Positions 26,047-33,605 of a DNA stretch of 33,728 nucleotides are shown one piece after another. A program made the translations under genes and the position numbers. The stretch is from Draconibacterium orientale (lineage in GTDB: Bacteria; Bacteroidota; Bacteroidia; Bacteroidales; UBA12170), in assembly GCA_020718205.1 (NCBI GenBank), contig DYSN01000031.1, positions 1 to 33,728 of the forward strand, given 5' to 3'. Numbering within the stretch: position 1 is the first letter of the stretch; every line of letters begins with the position of its first letter. The notes beneath the pieces are model-generated. The model saw only the letters and a program-made list of their open reading frames with translations. It ran no database searches and was not told where the DNA came from.

Positions 26047-27042
26047 TTATGGTAATGTTTTTAACCAGGTGTACTTTAAAACAATCATAAGCAGGAAGAG
26101 TAAGGCTGCGGCCAAAACCCAACGGTGGAATTCTTCGCTCTTTTTGCTGAAAACGGTGACGTCGATTTTCGATTTTTCCAGAGTATCGATGTCCTGATAA
26201 ATCTCCTGCAGCTTTTTATTGCTGGTGGCGCGATAGTATTTTCCATCGGTCATATCGGCAACCTGTTGCAACAGGAGCTCATCGATCTTCACTTCAACCT
26301 GTTGCATTTGAACCCCAAAGGGAGTTTGAACAGGATAAGGAGCGGTGCCCATGGTTCCCACACCAATGGTGTAAACGCGAATGCCATAAAGTTTGGCTAT
26401 TTCGGCAGCAGAGGAAGCATCAAGAGCTCCCATATTGCTCACCCCATCGGTAATGAGAATAATGACCTTACTAATGGCCTGACTGTCTTTGAGCCGGCTG
26501 ATGGCTGTGGCCAATCCGTCGCCAATGGCGGTTCCATCTTCTATCATTCCGCTACGCGCTTCGGTAAACAGGTGTTCGAGCACCTGATGGTCGGTGGTGA
26601 GCGGACATTGGGTGAAAGCTTCACCGCTAAAGATTACGAGCCCCATGCGGTCGTTCGGACGGCCTTTGGCAAAATCGATGGCCACTTTTTTACTGGCTTC
26701 GAGCCTGTTGGGCTGAAGATCCTGGGCGAGCATACTGCTCGAAATATCTATGGCCATTATAATGTCGATACCTTCGATGGACACATCTTCTCTTTCGCTG
26801 CTGCTTTGCGGACGGGTTAAAGCCACAATTAAAAGCGACAAAACCAGAATTTTAAGCACAAAAGGCAAGTGGATAAATCGTTGGCGCAAGGTAACAGGAG
26901 CTCCCTTGAAATGGCTGAGCCCCGAAATGGTCATTTTTGAATAGTTCTCGCGGTATTTCCAGATATACCAGGCCACTAAGGCAGGTATGAGAAGGAATAA
27001 CCAGAAAAGCTCAGGGTTGGCAAATTCAGTATTATGAAACAT
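26047..27042 (-). CDS. batA: BatA von Willebrand factor A membrane protein
   Basis: First VWA protein of the Bat set; 331 residues. N-terminal transmembrane helices at about 12-27 and 60-76, a VWA domain (about 90-290) and a C-terminal helix (about 308-327). The metal-binding motif is Asp99-x-Ser101-x-Ser103 (AIDISSSML), with the downstream EDGTAIGDGLATAI threonine and LITDGVSN aspartate. The following TIGVGTMGTAPYPVQTPFG-type segment is characteristic of this family. The start overlaps the end of the previous gene by 11 bases and has a strong Shine-Dalgarno AGGAGGT. In B. fragilis the bat genes were identified through loss of aerotolerance; elsewhere they affect envelope stress and motility, so the molecular function is still open. 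Confidence 0.93.
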   Translation of the reverse strand: MFHNTEFANPELFWLFLLIPALVAWYIWKYRENYSKMTISGLSHFKGAPVTLRQRFIHLPFVLKILVLSLLIVALTRPQSSSEREDVSIEGIDIIMAIDISSSMLAQDLQPNRLEASKKVAIDFAKGRPNDRMGLVIFSGEAFTQCPLTTDHQVLEHLFTEARSGMIEDGTAIGDGLATAISRLKDSQAISKVIILITDGVSNMGALDASSAAEIAKLYGIRVYTIGVGTMGTAPYPVQTPFGVQMQQVEVKIDELLLQQVADMTDGKYYRATSNKKLQEIYQDIDTLEKSKIDVTVFSKKSEEFHRWVLAAALLFLLMIVLKYTWLKTLP

Positions 27043-28015
27043 GGGTTACCTCCTTTTCGTTGGTTTCGGGCTTTTCAGGCAAAGGCTCAGGCATCACCAT
27101 TTTGGTTTCCTGAACAAAATCGAAGCAGTTATTAAAGCTCGTATCGTTCTCCAGAGCTGTGGCGCCCGATTTGGCAAATTTCACCAGGTCGGCCAGTTCA
27201 AAAGTAGCTTTTATTTTAGAAAGAACCTGACTGTTAACACTTTCTGCTCTCAGAGACTCCATAATTTCGGAGGTCACCATTTCGACTGCGGCAATATTAA
27301 AGCGACCTTCGATATAAATCCTCACTATATCGGTAAGTTCGGTATGATACTCTTTGAGACGATCGTTTTGCCAGAGTTTTTTCTGTTTCAGGGCTTGTAA
27401 ATCCAACAGGGCTTGCTCGTGAGGCGGAAGTGCCGGCTTTTCTTTTCTGACGAAAAGTGGCTGATTCTTTTTCCACCGTCTGTAGAAATAGATTCCACCG
27501 AGAATCAAAGCAACCAAAAGGAGAGCCAGACCGATATAGGGAAGAAATTCCTTAAAGGTATAGGGTTCGTCCATGGGATCGGCAATGGGTTTTATCTCCT
27601 TGGTGGTATCGACTTCCACGGTGAAGACATTGAGCAACAGGGGTTGGCTCTCAAAGTTCTCAAAATTAACATCACCACTTTTTAGCACCCCAAAAGCCAG
27701 CGGGGGAATCACATGATAACCTGTATCGAAAGAGGTGATTATCAATTGCTGACTCAGTGTTTGAGTATTATCCGACTTGTTTATGGCAGTATCGATGGCC
27801 GAAGCCGAAACTATTTCGATAAGCGAGGTGAGAGTATCCTTGAAAGAGGGAAAAGATACCCTGCTTTTCAAAGGAAAAACCCCTTTGATGTCTAATCGAA
27901 CCTGCTCGCCGATAAGAATAGCATTGGTATCGGCAGAAACAGATATTTCGGGTTGCTGAGCAAATGCAGGCAGGCTCAGCAGAAATATGGTTAGTCCAAA
28001 AATCAGTTTTTTCAT
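27032..28015 (-). CDS. Membrane protein between DUF58 gene and batA, DUF4381-like
   Basis: Single-pass membrane protein of 327 residues, function unknown. Signal peptide about 1-20 (MKKLIFGLTIFLLSLPAFAQ). An extracytoplasmic beta domain runs to about residue 155 and resembles the first BatD repeat (ISVSADTNAILIGEQVRLDI). A transmembrane helix (YIGLALLLVALILGGIYFY) sits at about 161-178. The cytoplasmic part carries PPHEQALLDLQALKQKKLW and RIYIEGRFNIAAVEMVTSEI, which look like DUF4381. A longer frame starts at 28114, with its ATG overlapping the TGA stop of the DUF58 gene (TGATG), but it would put 33 residues before the signal peptide. I prefer the ATG at 28013-28015; the ATG at 28022-28024 is also possible. 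Position in the Bat operon suggests a membrane adaptor for the DUF58/MoxR pair. Confidence 0.8.
   Translation of the reverse strand: MKKLIFGLTIFLLSLPAFAQQPEISVSADTNAILIGEQVRLDIKGVFPLKSRVSFPSFKDTLTSLIEIVSASAIDTAINKSDNTQTLSQQLIITSFDTGYHVIPPLAFGVLKSGDVNFENFESQPLLLNVFTVEVDTTKEIKPIADPMDEPYTFKEFLPYIGLALLLVALILGGIYFYRRWKKNQPLFVRKEKPALPPHEQALLDLQALKQKKLWQNDRLKEYHTELTDIVRIYIEGRFNIAAVEMVTSEIMESLRAESVNSQVLSKIKATFELADLVKFAKSGATALENDTSFNNCFDFVQETKMVMPEPLPEKPETNEKEVTHVS
27048..27054 (-). promoter_or_regulatory. Shine-Dalgarno site of batA inside the upstream gene
   Basis: The minus strand reads AGGAGGT, five bases before the batA ATG (27040-27042), and lies within the last codons of the preceding gene. 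It lets ribosomes re-initiate on batA as they finish the upstream frame. Confidence 0.65.
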
Positions 28016-28113
28016 TTTAATCATATCAAAATTGATTTTAAAGGAATGATGTAACTCCCTTATACAGAGATTTTTTAACCTATTCGTTGTGTTTAAAAAC
28101 CAGGGTTGTTTCA

Positions 28114-28989
28114 TCAGGCTCGTGCTTCTCGTTTTTTAAACATAACCACCAAAGGTTTTACATAGTCTTCTCCGGTGCTGATATTTGCCATATCGACCCC
28201 CGATTTTTTAAACACTTCTTTTACCTGAAGCTCTTCAAGCCGGGCTTTTTCGCTAAAGAATTCGCGGGTGGACCGATCGGAGGTATCCATCCAGCGGGTT
28301 TCGCCGGTTTCGGCATCCACCATTTGAATGAGACCCACATTGGGCATTTCCGATTCCCTTTGGTCGAAGATGCGGACGGCCATCACATCGTGCTTGCTGG
28401 TGGCTATCTTAAGTGCATCCATAAAAGCTGGGCTTTTGAAGTCGGAGATAACGAAAGCGGTGCAACGTTTTTTAATGGCGTTGGTGAGAAACTTCAGGGC
28501 TCCGGCAATATCTGTTCCTTTGCTTTCGGCCTGAAAATCGACCAATTCCCTGATGATTCTTAAAATATGAGTACTCCCTTTTTTGGGGGGAATAAATTTT
28601 TCAATTTTATCGCTGAAGAAAATCACCCCCACCTTATCGTTGTTTTTAATGGCCGAAAAAGAAAGAACGGCAGCTATTTCGGTAATTACATCCTGTTTGA
28701 ACGACTGAATAGTACCAAACTCATGCGAGGCAGAAACATCGATAAGGAGCACCACGGTCATTTCGCGTTCTTCTTCAAAAACTTTGACAAAAGGTTTATT
28801 GAAGCGGGCGGTTACATTCCAATCGATATTGCGCACATCGTCGCCATAGTTGTATTCGCGTACTTCGCTGAAAGCCATCCCCCTGCCTTTAAAAGAGGAA
28901 TGATATTGTCCGGCAAAAATATGATTGCTCAACCCGCGGGTTTTTATCTCAATCTTGCGAACTTTCTTAAAAATCTCTTTTGCAGTCAA
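28114..28989 (-). CDS. DUF58 (VWA-like) protein of the MoxR-Bat operon
   Basis: Soluble DUF58 protein of 291 residues, normally encoded directly after a MoxR ATPase and thought to be its substrate or partner. The hallmark YGDDVRNIDWNVTARF (48-63) and the upstream IEIKTRGLSNHIFAGQYHS (13-31) are nearly invariant in the family. A VWA-like fold follows, with a DVSAS metal-binding motif (Asp84, Ser86, Ser88). The only start that keeps the conserved N-terminus is TTG (28987-28989): an in-frame TAA lies five codons further upstream and there is no ATG between. The next ATG (Met38) would delete conserved sequence. The gap to moxR is 157 bp, larger than other gaps in the operon, and holds no terminator. 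Confidence 0.92.
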   Translation of the reverse strand: MTAKEIFKKVRKIEIKTRGLSNHIFAGQYHSSFKGRGMAFSEVREYNYGDDVRNIDWNVTARFNKPFVKVFEEEREMTVVLLIDVSASHEFGTIQSFKQDVITEIAAVLSFSAIKNNDKVGVIFFSDKIEKFIPPKKGSTHILRIIRELVDFQAESKGTDIAGALKFLTNAIKKRCTAFVISDFKSPAFMDALKIATSKHDVMAVRIFDQRESEMPNVGLIQMVDAETGETRWMDTSDRSTREFFSEKARLEELQVKEVFKKSGVDMANISTGEDYVKPLVVMFKKREARA

Positions 28990-29146
28990 TGTGTTAGGTT
29001 TTTAATGTTCATTCTCAATTACAATAGCATATTACGAATTTTCTGAACCGTAAAATCAAGATTTTGAGCTGTTTATTCCAGGTGCAAATTTCTCAATGAG
29101 AATTTATGCCTTTTGAAAGAGCCCGTCTCTATTGCCAGAAACTCCA

Positions 29147-30139
29147 CTAAGGAACTTCCACCATGTTCAGAATATCGTTGATGATATCTTCGGAAGTAAT
29201 GTTTTCGGCTTCGGCTTCGTAGGTCAAACCAATTCTGTGGCGCAATACATCGTGGGCCACTGCTCTGATGTCTTCGGGAACCACATAGCCTCTGCGTTTG
29301 ATAAAGGCGTATGCTTTGGCCGAAAGAGCCAGGCTGATGGAGGCACGTGGTGAGCCACCAAAGCTGATGAGTGGTTTGAGCTTTTCGAGTTTGTATTTTT
29401 CGGGATAACGGGTTGCAAATACGATATCGGTAATATATTTCTCGATTTTTTCGTCCAAATAAACTTCCCTCACCACTTCGCGGGCTTTCAAAATATCGGA
29501 GGGTTTAACCACCGCATTGATTACCTGAAAGCTGTTGGAGATATTTTGACGAAGAATTTGCATTTCTTCCTCCTGTTTGGGGTAATTGATAATGACCTTG
29601 AGCATGAAACGATCCACCTGGGCTTCGGGAAGCGGATAGGTACCTTCCTGTTCAATGGGGTTTTGAGTGGCCATCACCAAAAAGGGCTGTGGAAGCGGGA
29701 AAGTTTCGTCGCCAATGGTAACCTGGCGTTCCTGCATGGCTTCGAGCAGTGCCGATTGAACTTTTGCGGGGCTTCGGTTTATCTCATCGGCCAGAATAAA
29801 GTTGGCGAATATGGGGCCTTTTCTTATCTGGAATTCCTCTTTCTTTTGGCTGTAGATGAGGGTTCCCAACAAGTCGGCGGGAAGTAAATCGGGTGTGAAC
29901 TGGATACGGGCAAACTTACCATCAACCGCTTTCGAAAGGGAAGTAATGGCAAGAGTTTTTGCTAAGCCGGGCACTCCTTCGAGAAGGATGTGACCATTGG
30001 AGAGCAGGCCAATTAAAAGACTGTCAATCATATGCTTTTGACCTACAATAGCTTTATTCATCTCCAGATTTAATACATCAATAAAAGAACTTTCCAATCT
30101 GATTCTTTCATTCAATTCTCTAATATCAGTCTGCATCAT
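29147..30139 (-). CDS. moxR: MoxR-family AAA+ ATPase
   Basis: AAA+ ATPase thought to act as a chaperone that remodels VWA-domain partners, here the DUF58, BatA and BatB proteins. The 330 residues show Walker A GVPGLAKT (55-62), Walker B FILADEINR (114-122), sensor 1 ATQNPIEQEGTYPLPEAQ (157-174, highly conserved) and VDRFML (175-180) with the arginine finger. The C-terminal lid contains SFGGSPRASISL. Start is one of two tandem ATG codons (30137-30139 or 30134-30136). First gene of the minus-strand operon running to 21477. A -7-type box 20 bp upstream suggests the operon promoter is here. Confidence 0.96.
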   Translation of the reverse strand: MMQTDIRELNERIRLESSFIDVLNLEMNKAIVGQKHMIDSLLIGLLSNGHILLEGVPGLAKTLAITSLSKAVDGKFARIQFTPDLLPADLLGTLIYSQKKEEFQIRKGPIFANFILADEINRSPAKVQSALLEAMQERQVTIGDETFPLPQPFLVMATQNPIEQEGTYPLPEAQVDRFMLKVIINYPKQEEEMQILRQNISNSFQVINAVVKPSDILKAREVVREVYLDEKIEKYITDIVFATRYPEKYKLEKLKPLISFGGSPRASISLALSAKAYAFIKRRGYVVPEDIRAVAHDVLRHRIGLTYEAEAENITSEDIINDILNMVEVP

Positions 30140-30159
30140 TGGTATTTTTTTTAGTTGCG

Positions 30160-30167
30160 CAAATATA
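30160..30167 (-). promoter_or_regulatory. Candidate -7 box of the moxR-bat operon
   Basis: The minus strand reads TATATTTG, a perfect TAnnTTTG box, ending 20 bases before the moxR ATG. A TTTG -33 partner at the usual distance is not obvious; only T-rich sequence lies there. The leader would be about 14 bases. Confidence 0.45.
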
Positions 30168-30269
30168 TAATGATGTACGAGAAAGCCTGTTTTAAAAAAT
30201 GTTAACTGAGGTTGGGAGAACGTTAATATAAATGGTCCTTATTTTGCCTTATCCTTTTGCAATGTATCT

Positions 30270-30425
30270 ATGAGTCCGGTCTAAAAAGCCATCAAAAACG
30301 AAGATATAAATACAACTACTTGATTACTAATGTTTTATGAAACACAATTCAAAAATGCAACTATTTGATAAACAATGAATTGTGAATTTCAATATACTTT
30401 TAGGACCTTTTTAGACCGGACTCAT
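30270..30425. mobile_element. MITE-like 156-bp element with perfect 19-bp inverted ends
   Basis: ATGAGTCCGGTCTAAAAAG at 30270-30288 is repeated as its exact reverse complement at 30407-30425. The 118 bp between are AT-rich and have no coding capacity. Inside is a 22-bp direct repeat with 17 matches (30311-30332 and 30356-30377) and an ACAATTC/GAATTGT inverted pair. The outermost AT at both ends could be a 2-bp target duplication around a 17-bp terminal repeat; no longer duplication is seen. The stem is too far apart for a terminator. The pattern fits a miniature inverted-repeat transposable element moved by a transposase encoded elsewhere; family not recognised. Confidence 0.7.
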
Positions 30426-30439
30426 CAATTTTCGGAAAA

Positions 30440-30871
30440 ATGAAAAGAATACACTTCTACATTTGGATCACAATAATTCTCCTGGCCATTTCTTGCTCAC
30501 CTGAGCCCGACAATAGATTGGGTGAGTATTTTATCAATAACAAATCAAATCAAAAGGTTGATTTTAAACAGTTTCTTGATGGTGAAATACTTCGGCAGTA
30601 TATACTTAATACCGGAGAACAGGCAAAATATCAAAACGAATGTGAAGGCTGTATTCCAAGCCCGCCCCCATTTTGGGGAGATTCTGTAGTGATATCATTT
30701 AATGACACCATAAATATGGTTCATTACAGGATTGAAGGACAAGACAGTATTCGGAATTTTTTTTACAGAGAATCGTGGGTGGGTGGAGAAGTAGAAGGTT
30801 ATAGATATGTATTTGATTATAATATTACTGATGAAGATTATGAGAATGCGTTTAACAGTCAAATGAAATAA
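30440..30871 (+). CDS. Small lipoprotein of unknown function, copy 1
   Basis: Predicted lipoprotein of 143 residues. The signal peptide ends in a lipobox, LLAIS-Cys19 (followed by SPEPDN), so it should be lipidated and membrane-anchored, with the mature part in the periplasm or on the surface. No known domain was recognised. A conserved block, GDSVVISFNDTINMVHYRIE (about 80-99), and the end DYNITDEDYENAFN are shared with the next gene. Cysteines at about 57 and 60 (ECEGCIP) may form a disulfide or metal site. The ATG lies 15 bp beyond the end of the MITE-like element, with GGAAAA as a weak ribosome site. Its promoter would therefore have to lie in or across the element. Confidence 0.75.
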   Translation: MKRIHFYIWITIILLAISCSPEPDNRLGEYFINNKSNQKVDFKQFLDGEILRQYILNTGEQAKYQNECEGCIPSPPPFWGDSVVISFNDTINMVHYRIEGQDSIRNFFYRESWVGGEVEGYRYVFDYNITDEDYENAFNSQMK

Positions 30872-30893
30872 ATACAGAAACTGAAAATTAGCA

Positions 30894-31304
30894 ATGAAAA
30901 ATATCGGGCAGTACAAAAAATGGGTTTATCTAATTTTAACAGCATTCCTTACCGTTTCCTGTGTTGACCATAACACTTCGTCTAAATATTATATCAGGAA
31001 CAATTCAAACCAAAAAATTATTCTTATAATACAAGATACCATTAGGTTAGAAGCAGGTGATTTTAATATGGAAAAATTTAATGCCCGGTGGGGAGTTCCT
31101 ATGCCACCGCTCTTTTCTGGCGATTCTGTTATCATCACCTATAATGATACTGTTTCAATTACTCACTACCGTGTTGAAGAACAGGGTTTATTGCAAAATA
31201 TTTGGGATGAAAAATCATGGAAGGGTGGGCGAGTTGATGACTATGAATATCTCTATGAGTATATTATTACCGATGCGGATTATGAGGAAGCGTTGAATTG
31301 GTGA
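30894..31304 (+). CDS. Small lipoprotein of unknown function, copy 2
   Basis: Predicted lipoprotein of 136 residues, clearly paralogous to the gene 22 bp upstream. Signal peptide with lipobox LTVS-Cys23 (followed by VDHNTS). The shared blocks are YYIRNNSNQKI (against FINNKSNQKV), GDSVIITYNDTVSITHYRVE, SWKGGRVDDYEYLYEY and ITDADYEEALN. The ECEGC pair of copy 1 is absent here. The aligned regions are roughly half identical, which points to an old tandem duplication rather than a recent one. Probably co-transcribed with copy 1. Function cannot be inferred; the very short gap (28 bp) to the convergent gene leaves little room for a terminator. Confidence 0.75.
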   Translation: MKNIGQYKKWVYLILTAFLTVSCVDHNTSSKYYIRNNSNQKIILIIQDTIRLEAGDFNMEKFNARWGVPMPPLFSGDSVIITYNDTVSITHYRVEEQGLLQNIWDEKSWKGGRVDDYEYLYEYIITDADYEEALNW

Positions 31305-31332
31305 GTTAATGACATCATCGAAATCTGGTTTA

Positions 31333-32430
31333 TCATTTTTTAAACCGGAAATGCCCCGGATTCACTCCAACCTGATAGCTGTTTAAAAGCTCCCCATTGC
31401 CGTTGTATTCGGAAACAATTCCGTTTTGCTGATGATCGATGGCATCGGCTACCAAAATATGAGAAGTGGCAGGGTCGATTCCCAAGGCATAAAATCCACC
31501 GTAATCGTCGGGATAGGGGCTTGAAATGAAGGGTTTGTCGGGCAATTGCGAGTCGTAAATGGATTGGCGATAGATATGCCGGTTGATGAACCAAAGTGTA
31601 TCGTTGTGTATGGCGAGCTCTGTGGGACTTGTTTCCAAATCGAAAAAGAATACTTTTTCAATTTCCATAGTTCGGGTGTCGATGCGCATGAGCTGTGGTT
31701 TTTCGTAGAAGAATGGGTTGCCCTCGTAACCCCCATCGCAAAGCACCCAAAGTTTGCCATTGGAATCGAATGCCATGGATTGGGGTTGTGCTCCCACTTC
31801 CAATGAACCCACCAACTCGTCGGTGCGGCTATTGATGAGAAGAATCTCTTTGCCATTGGACCAGGAATTGGTAAAGACAGTGTCGCCTTTTAAGAGCAAG
31901 CGCTCCGACGAACGGTGATATCTTCCCCCCTCCAGATTGATTTCTCCTGTTTTTTCATAAGTAAGGGGATTTATAATATGGATGCTTTGGGAATACAAGT
32001 CGCTCACATAAGCTTTATCTTCCGAAATAAACTCCAAATAGCGGGGAGAGTTGAGTCCGGTAATACTTCCCTTGAATTCCAGAGTATTATCGTCGGCCAC
32101 ATAAATCTTCCCCGAATTGTTCACCATAATATATATGGAGCCGTTTCGAATGTTCACCGACTGCGCCACATCGCCCAGGGGGGCGGCATTTCGGGCATAG
32201 AAAATTTGATTGTGCGCAAATTGGTTGTCTAAATCAACAAACGAAAGGCTGGAATTTCCATACATGAAATTGCCTTCGTTCACCACAAAGAAACCCTGGG
32301 ATTTGGAAAACTCGAAGTAGACGGTATCTACGGGCTTTTTGCTGCATGATAAAAACCCGGCAAACAGGAATACGAAAAAAACCCTGTTCACTAATCGGGT
32401 AAAACCAATTGAAAAGATATTATTTTGCAT
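31333..32430 (-). CDS. DUF5074-like beta-propeller lipoprotein
   Basis: Predicted surface or periplasmic lipoprotein of 365 residues. Signal peptide with lipobox FLSCys29 (then SKKPVD). The mature part opens with GFFVVNEGNFMYGNSSLSFVDL, typical of the DUF5074 / YncE-type seven-bladed propellers of Bacteroidota. Blades recur as FISEDKAYVSDLYSQSIHII, MAFDSNGKLWVLCDGG and ELAIHNDTLWFINR. Some relatives (BtuG) bind cobalamin beside a BtuB receptor; no receptor gene is present here, so ligand binding is only a possibility. The ATG at 32428-32430 was chosen; the longer frame uses TTG at 32454. On the minus strand TATCTTTA (32471-32464), a 7/8 match to the -7 box, could drive it. The stop codon lies in a weak hairpin (31324-31349). 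Confidence 0.82.
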   Translation of the reverse strand: MQNNIFSIGFTRLVNRVFFVFLFAGFLSCSKKPVDTVYFEFSKSQGFFVVNEGNFMYGNSSLSFVDLDNQFAHNQIFYARNAAPLGDVAQSVNIRNGSIYIMVNNSGKIYVADDNTLEFKGSITGLNSPRYLEFISEDKAYVSDLYSQSIHIINPLTYEKTGEINLEGGRYHRSSERLLLKGDTVFTNSWSNGKEILLINSRTDELVGSLEVGAQPQSMAFDSNGKLWVLCDGGYEGNPFFYEKPQLMRIDTRTMEIEKVFFFDLETSPTELAIHNDTLWFINRHIYRQSIYDSQLPDKPFISSPYPDDYGGFYALGIDPATSHILVADAIDHQQNGIVSEYNGNGELLNSYQVGVNPGHFRFKK

Positions 32431-32638
32431 CTTTGATTTTAATTCAGATGTCAATTTTGCGGGTAAAGATAAGGTGAATGTGTTTATTTAACTAAAAACA
32501 GGAAAAAAGCAGCACCCCATTCCATTTATTATACATCTAATAAAACAGAAAATAATTGTCTTAAATCATTCATATTCAATTATTTATTGGTATTAAAAAA
32601 ATCCATTCAATAATATGCTGAAATATGCTCATATTTTG

Positions 32639-32646
32639 TACTTTAG
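32639..32646 (+). promoter_or_regulatory. Candidate -7 box of the SDR gene
   Basis: TACTTTAG matches seven of eight bases of TAnnTTTG, 25 bp before the ATG at 32672. No clear -33 box was found. The rest of the 241-bp divergent region (32431-32671) is AT-rich and shows nothing else. Confidence 0.35.
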
Positions 32647-32671
32647 CACGGTTACATAAAAATAGATACAG

Positions 32672-33448
32672 ATGAATTTAAATTTAAACGACAAGTACTT
32701 TTTGGTTATTGGTGCCACAAGAGGGTTTGGCCGCGCAATAGCCGAGGCGCTTATTGAAGAAGGTGCCAAAGTGATTGCAGTTGCCAGAACTGCAGAGAAA
32801 TTAGAAGAACTCAAAGCCATGGCTCCTGGCCAGGTTGAAATTATAGCGACCGATGTTACCATCCCGCTGGAGCAGGAAAGAATGCTAAATTTTGTGGGTA
32901 ATTTCGATATTACCGGTGCAGTAATAAACGCAGGTGGCCCACCAGCCAAAAGTGTTTTAGAAACCAAGCTTATTGATTGGGACAATGCCTACAAGAATTT
33001 AATTCGTTGGAAAATCAGAATTTCCAAGAAATTGGCCATTCGTTTCATGAGCTTAGGTTATGGCAGAATGCTTTTTATTGAAAGCGTTTCGGTAAAACAA
33101 CCTCTCGACAACATGGCGCTGAGCAATGCTTTTAGAGTGGCTATGGTTGGTTACGTAAAATCGCTTTCACGCGAAGTTGCCGCCAAAGGACTTACCATGA
33201 ATGTGTTGGCTCCCGGCTATCACGATACAGGTGCCCTGGACAGAGTGGTTAAAAAGAAAGCTTATATTCGTAAGACTCCACCAAAAGATGCCAAAAAAGG
33301 TTTAATTGAAGAAACCCTAACCGGCAAACTGGGCGATCCAAAACAATTTGCGAGCCTTGCTTTATGGCTTCTCTCTGAACATTCAGGAAACATTACAGGT
33401 CAAACCATCAGCGTAGATGGTGGTATGACTAAAGGATTGTTTGGATAG
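32672..33448 (+). CDS. SDR-family protein with non-canonical active site
   Basis: Rossmann-fold short-chain dehydrogenase/reductase relative, 258 residues, cytoplasmic. The nucleotide-binding loop is GATRGFG (14-20). The NAG segment is INAGG (85-89). The serine region is IESVS (136-140). LAPGYHDTG (179-187) and the C-terminal GQTISVDGG (243-251) are typical of classical SDRs. The catalytic YxxxK is missing: aligned on the following helix, the positions hold Ser151 and Arg155 (SNAFR). This resembles the SDR subgroup labelled 3-oxoacyl-ACP reductase-like, which lacks the normal tetrad, so ordinary ketoreductase activity is doubtful. Substrate unknown. Single-gene unit with its own terminator. 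Confidence 0.9.
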   Translation: MNLNLNDKYFLVIGATRGFGRAIAEALIEEGAKVIAVARTAEKLEELKAMAPGQVEIIATDVTIPLEQERMLNFVGNFDITGAVINAGGPPAKSVLETKLIDWDNAYKNLIRWKIRISKKLAIRFMSLGYGRMLFIESVSVKQPLDNMALSNAFRVAMVGYVKSLSREVAAKGLTMNVLAPGYHDTGALDRVVKKKAYIRKTPPKDAKKGLIEETLTGKLGDPKQFASLALWLLSEHSGNITGQTISVDGGMTKGLFG

Positions 33449-33556
33449 CATTTTCTCATCCTGAAAGACAAAGTATTGACAGATTGGCTCTAATGAGTTC
33501 ATCAAAACTACAATACAAATTGGCTTCAGGAATCATCAAAACCTAAAAAAATTACA

Positions 33557-33587
33557 GGTCGGAATTAGATTTCCGGCCTTTTTTTTA
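33557..33587 (+). terminator. Rho-independent terminator after the SDR gene
   Basis: GGTCGGAA (33557-33564) pairs with TTCCGGCC (33571-33578) through one G-T pair, with a six-base loop, followed by nine T. It lies 108 bp after the stop codon; the stretch between holds no convincing gene. Confidence 0.85.
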
Positions 33588-33605
33588 TTTTGCAAAAGTT
33601 TTTTT

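Noticed and set aside
25251-26090. Long plus-strand frames antisense to batA, batB, dnaK and the TPR gene
   Set aside because: They are shadows of strongly coding minus- or plus-strand genes with clear conserved domains.
31324-31349. Hairpin TCTGGTTTA/TAAACCGGA as a terminator between convergent genes
   Set aside because: It has few GC pairs, no T-tract after the stem on either strand, and overlaps the last codons of the propeller gene.
33493-33546. A 17-codon frame (MSSSKLQYKLASGIIKT) between the SDR gene and its terminator
   Set aside because: It is too short to separate from chance, lacks a ribosome site, and has no recognisable homologue by eye.
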